Made by a program: the position numbers and the translations under genes. A model generated the notes under the pieces. It saw only the letters and a list, made by a program, of their open reading frames with translations, was not told the origin of the DNA and did no database searches. Below, piece after piece: positions 61,946 to 64,000 of a stretch of DNA of 64,000 nucleotides. The first letter of the stretch is position 1. Each line of letters starts with the position of its first letter. Source of the DNA: Arbacia lixula (taxonomy: Eukaryota; Echinodermata; Echinoidea; Arbacioida; Arbaciidae); the NCBI GenBank assembly GCA_963669155.1, contig OZ022587.1, positions 871,108 through 935,107 on the forward strand, written 5' to 3'.

Positions 61946-63135
61946 TTTTTATTCCAAATTTTTGTGACATGGATATCTCAACAATGCATAGGCCATATTT
62001 CATGAGATGTTCATCATGTATGGACATATATGTGAACATGTTACAGCAACATTTTCAAGGTCATGACGTCATCGTGACGTCATCTACGAGCAGTTTAATG
62101 AAAAACTATTACCTCATGTAGCTCTAGAACTGGTCATCTCTGTGTAATGAAATTTGACATGCATATAATTAATGAGTAGCTAATAAATTTCATTGAAAAA
62201 AAACGCGCGCGTACGCGTACGTTAGTGCAAAAACGCGCGCGCAAAATTTTAAAATGCTCCAAATCAACTTAAAATTGTTTTGCATATGTTTCAGGCCATT
62301 TCTAGCATTTCTAAAATTTACGCGCGTGCGCGCGCGTTTGCGCGTTTTTTCGTGCGTAACGCGAACAAAACGTCAAAATTCTGTTTTTTTACTGGATTCA
62401 TGTTACTGACACTACATACAACACATCCTGTCATTTTGAGCCATTTCCATGCAATAACAAGGTCGTGCGGGTGCGTCAAAGTTCAAAGTCTGCGCGTGCG
62501 TCAATACGTTTTTGTGTGCAAATATTGCAAAAAACATGACTACCTTCAATCGGCCATAGCTCTTCAGAATGGCCGGTGACCCCCAATTTTTTTTCAATAT
62601 TCTGAAAGAGTGGGAAATGTAGATGTGATTTAATGTTCGATTTACCTTTGAAATTTATGTTCATGTCATCATATTGCCATATGAATCGAAAAAATGATTT
62701 TTCATGTATGACGTCATGAACTTTTTTACCCGCTTTTGTGTATCTCAGTAATTCATGGTCAATTTTCTCCCAAATTTCAGTATGTTGTAGCTGAGACCTC
62801 GCTCCATAGTAGGAGTTGCCTTCATTTTTCATTTTGATGACGTCTTCACGGTGTAAATTTCATTATACGCATGAATGTCAAAATCGCACTTCCGTGTTAT
62901 GTCAATGGAAGTGGTATTTATGAAATGACATGACGAGCTTCTAGGAGATGTATCTCACTAATATGTCAAGCTTTCACTCTGAAATTTCAGTATGTTGTAG
63001 CTGAGTCTACGAGCTTTCCGGAACGTTGTCTCCATTTTTTAATCAGATGTCGGGATCATGGTGAAATTTCAGCTTGAATATCGATTTCTTAATCATTCTA
63101 GCCCCTGCTGGGCATTACGTGTTAAGTGAATGGGA

Positions 63136-63207
63136 AGATTTGTGGCTCAATAGGTAAGGCGCCGTTTTAAGATCTCGAGGCCCCCGGTTCGATTCCTGGC
63201 GTGGGTA
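63136..63207 (+). pseudogene. tRNA-derived segment with A and B boxes
   Basis: A box 63143-63154, B box 63186-63196; same sequence as 16437-16508. Confidence 0.7.
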
Positions 63208-63564
63208 GGGTCAACTTTTGCATTCCTTTTGCAATGTTTATTTTGCCATCTTCTTCTGTTCTATCCCTCACTTTTTCATTCTCTTTGAGATTTTCTTTGC
63301 AATTCTTTTTTCTCTCGCCCCATTCTCTTACATGACTATTAATCACGTTAGCATAAACATGTTACCATTTAGGAAATTCTCTGAAATGTTAGTATAATAG
63401 GTGCCCTATGAGCTTTCTTGAGCGATGTCTCACATTGCTTATGGATAGACGGTGTCACGAATGAAGGTCTATAGTTCACCGTGCATTTTCCAGCCCATGT
63501 CTGTGCATGAATTTGCCAATGCAGACCACCTGATACTTGTCCACAAGTATGTCTCGTTATTATT

Positions 63565-63786
63565 AGGTGGTCTGCCATGCAGATCACCTCTTGTTTTTGT
63601 CCGAATTTTCTTTCTTTATTATTATTATTATTAGGTGGTCTGTCGCCAACGACAGATCACCTCTTAATTTCGTTAGAATTTTCTTTCTTTATTTATTATT
63701 TATTAGGTGGTCTGTCGCCAACGACAGATCACCTCTTAATTTCGTTAGAATTTTCTTTCTTTATTATTTATTTATTTATTTATTTA
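63565..63786 (+). repeat. Hairpin module run (3 copies)
   Basis: Modules start at 63565 (shortened stem), 63633 and 63705 (TCG type); copy of 40171-40392. Confidence 0.9.
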
Positions 63787-64000
63787 TTTTTATTCCAAAT
63801 TTTTGTGACATGGATATCTCAACAATGCATAGGCCATATTTCATGAAATGTTCATCATGTATGGACATATATGTGAACATGTTACAGCAACATTTTCAAG
63901 GTCATGACGTCATCGTGACGTCATCTACGAGCAGTTTAATGAAAAACTATTACCTCATGTAGCTCTAGAACTGGTCATCTCTGTGTAATGAAATTTGGCA
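63787..64000 (+). repeat. Partial satellite unit U39, runs off the window
   Basis: Copy of the start of U25 (40393), with the marker AATTTGGCA at the very end, as at 40600. The duplication continues beyond the window. Confidence 0.93.

Larger units (their letters stand above)
61946..63786 (+). repeat. Satellite unit U38 (1,841 bp), three modules
   Basis: Copy of U24 (38552), offset 23,394 bp, and thus the third member of the U4 group in this window. Confidence 0.95.
1..64000 (+). repeat. Tandem satellite array, ~1.62-kb unit, whole window
   Basis: The same sequence recurs head to tail from end to end. The distance between successive GGTTCGATTCC boxes is typically 1,615-1,630 bp; larger values are explained by hairpin modules of about 62-80 bp, and values near 3.0, 3.5 and 3.6 kb by units that lost the box. 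Common-class units differ by only a few substitutions or indels; three more divergent classes are interspersed. All units have the same orientation. No open reading frame resembles a known protein family, so I annotate no coding sequence. This is a satellite by structure; whether it is centromeric, subtelomeric or interstitial cannot be told from the window. Confidence 0.97.

Noticed and set aside
1..64000. rDNA, histone or other multicopy gene cluster
   Set aside because: The period and orientation would allow it, but no conserved rRNA, histone or snRNA sequence is visible in the unit.
1..64000. Centromeric satellite
   Set aside because: Higher-order block copying would fit, but nothing in the sequence (for example a CENP-B-like box) supports it specifically.

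Overview
The window is one continuous tandem repeat (satellite) array of eukaryotic, most likely metazoan, DNA. I see no convincing protein-coding gene. The base repeat is about 1,618 bp. With unit starts placed at the TTTTTATTCC that follows a (TTTA)n tract, I count 38 complete head-to-tail units, all on the same strand, plus a partial unit at each end (1-370 and 63787-64000). Evidence for a eukaryote: RNA polymerase III-type A and B boxes inside a tRNA-derived segment of most units, a TTAA-flanked inverted-repeat element (MITE-like) caught in the array, and many kilobases of homogenised satellite. I cannot name the species; a marine invertebrate is only a guess.

Anatomy of a typical unit (example 15247-16864): a body opening with a TATCTCA motif and two TGACGTCA palindromes one helical turn apart; a CpG-rich, alternating purine-pyrimidine block; two diverged 210-bp sub-repeats sharing a 24-bp core; a tRNA-like segment with an intact B box and a T4 tract just downstream; a tail ending in GCAGACCACCT and a small hairpin; then a (TTTA)n tract. 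At 15 of 39 unit junctions this tract holds 1-4 extra modules of about 62-80 bp (30 in total), each built around a strong hairpin whose stem sequence differs between module types while staying paired.

Layout: 1-1708 divergent units with a shortened tRNA/tail region; 1709-5177 one common unit and one unit interrupted by non-satellite DNA and a TTAA element; 5178-20041 common units; 20042-22087 a second copy of the interrupted unit; 22088-25595 common units rich in hairpin modules; 25596-40392 a nine-unit run including divergent units at 25596 and 36923; 40393-48994 common units mixed with divergent and chimeric ones; 48995-64000 a second copy of most of the 25.5-40.6 kb run, lacking exactly one unit. 

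The array is a mosaic of recent block duplications. Most of the block edges I could place fall in the hairpin/(TTTA)n junction, and a few fall just before the tRNA-like segment or in the 210-bp sub-repeats. The main interest is this recurrent junction: a hairpin-bearing, low-complexity site that behaves as the exchange point of the array, together with a SINE-like tRNA-to-(TTTA)n cassette that can be swapped between unit classes.
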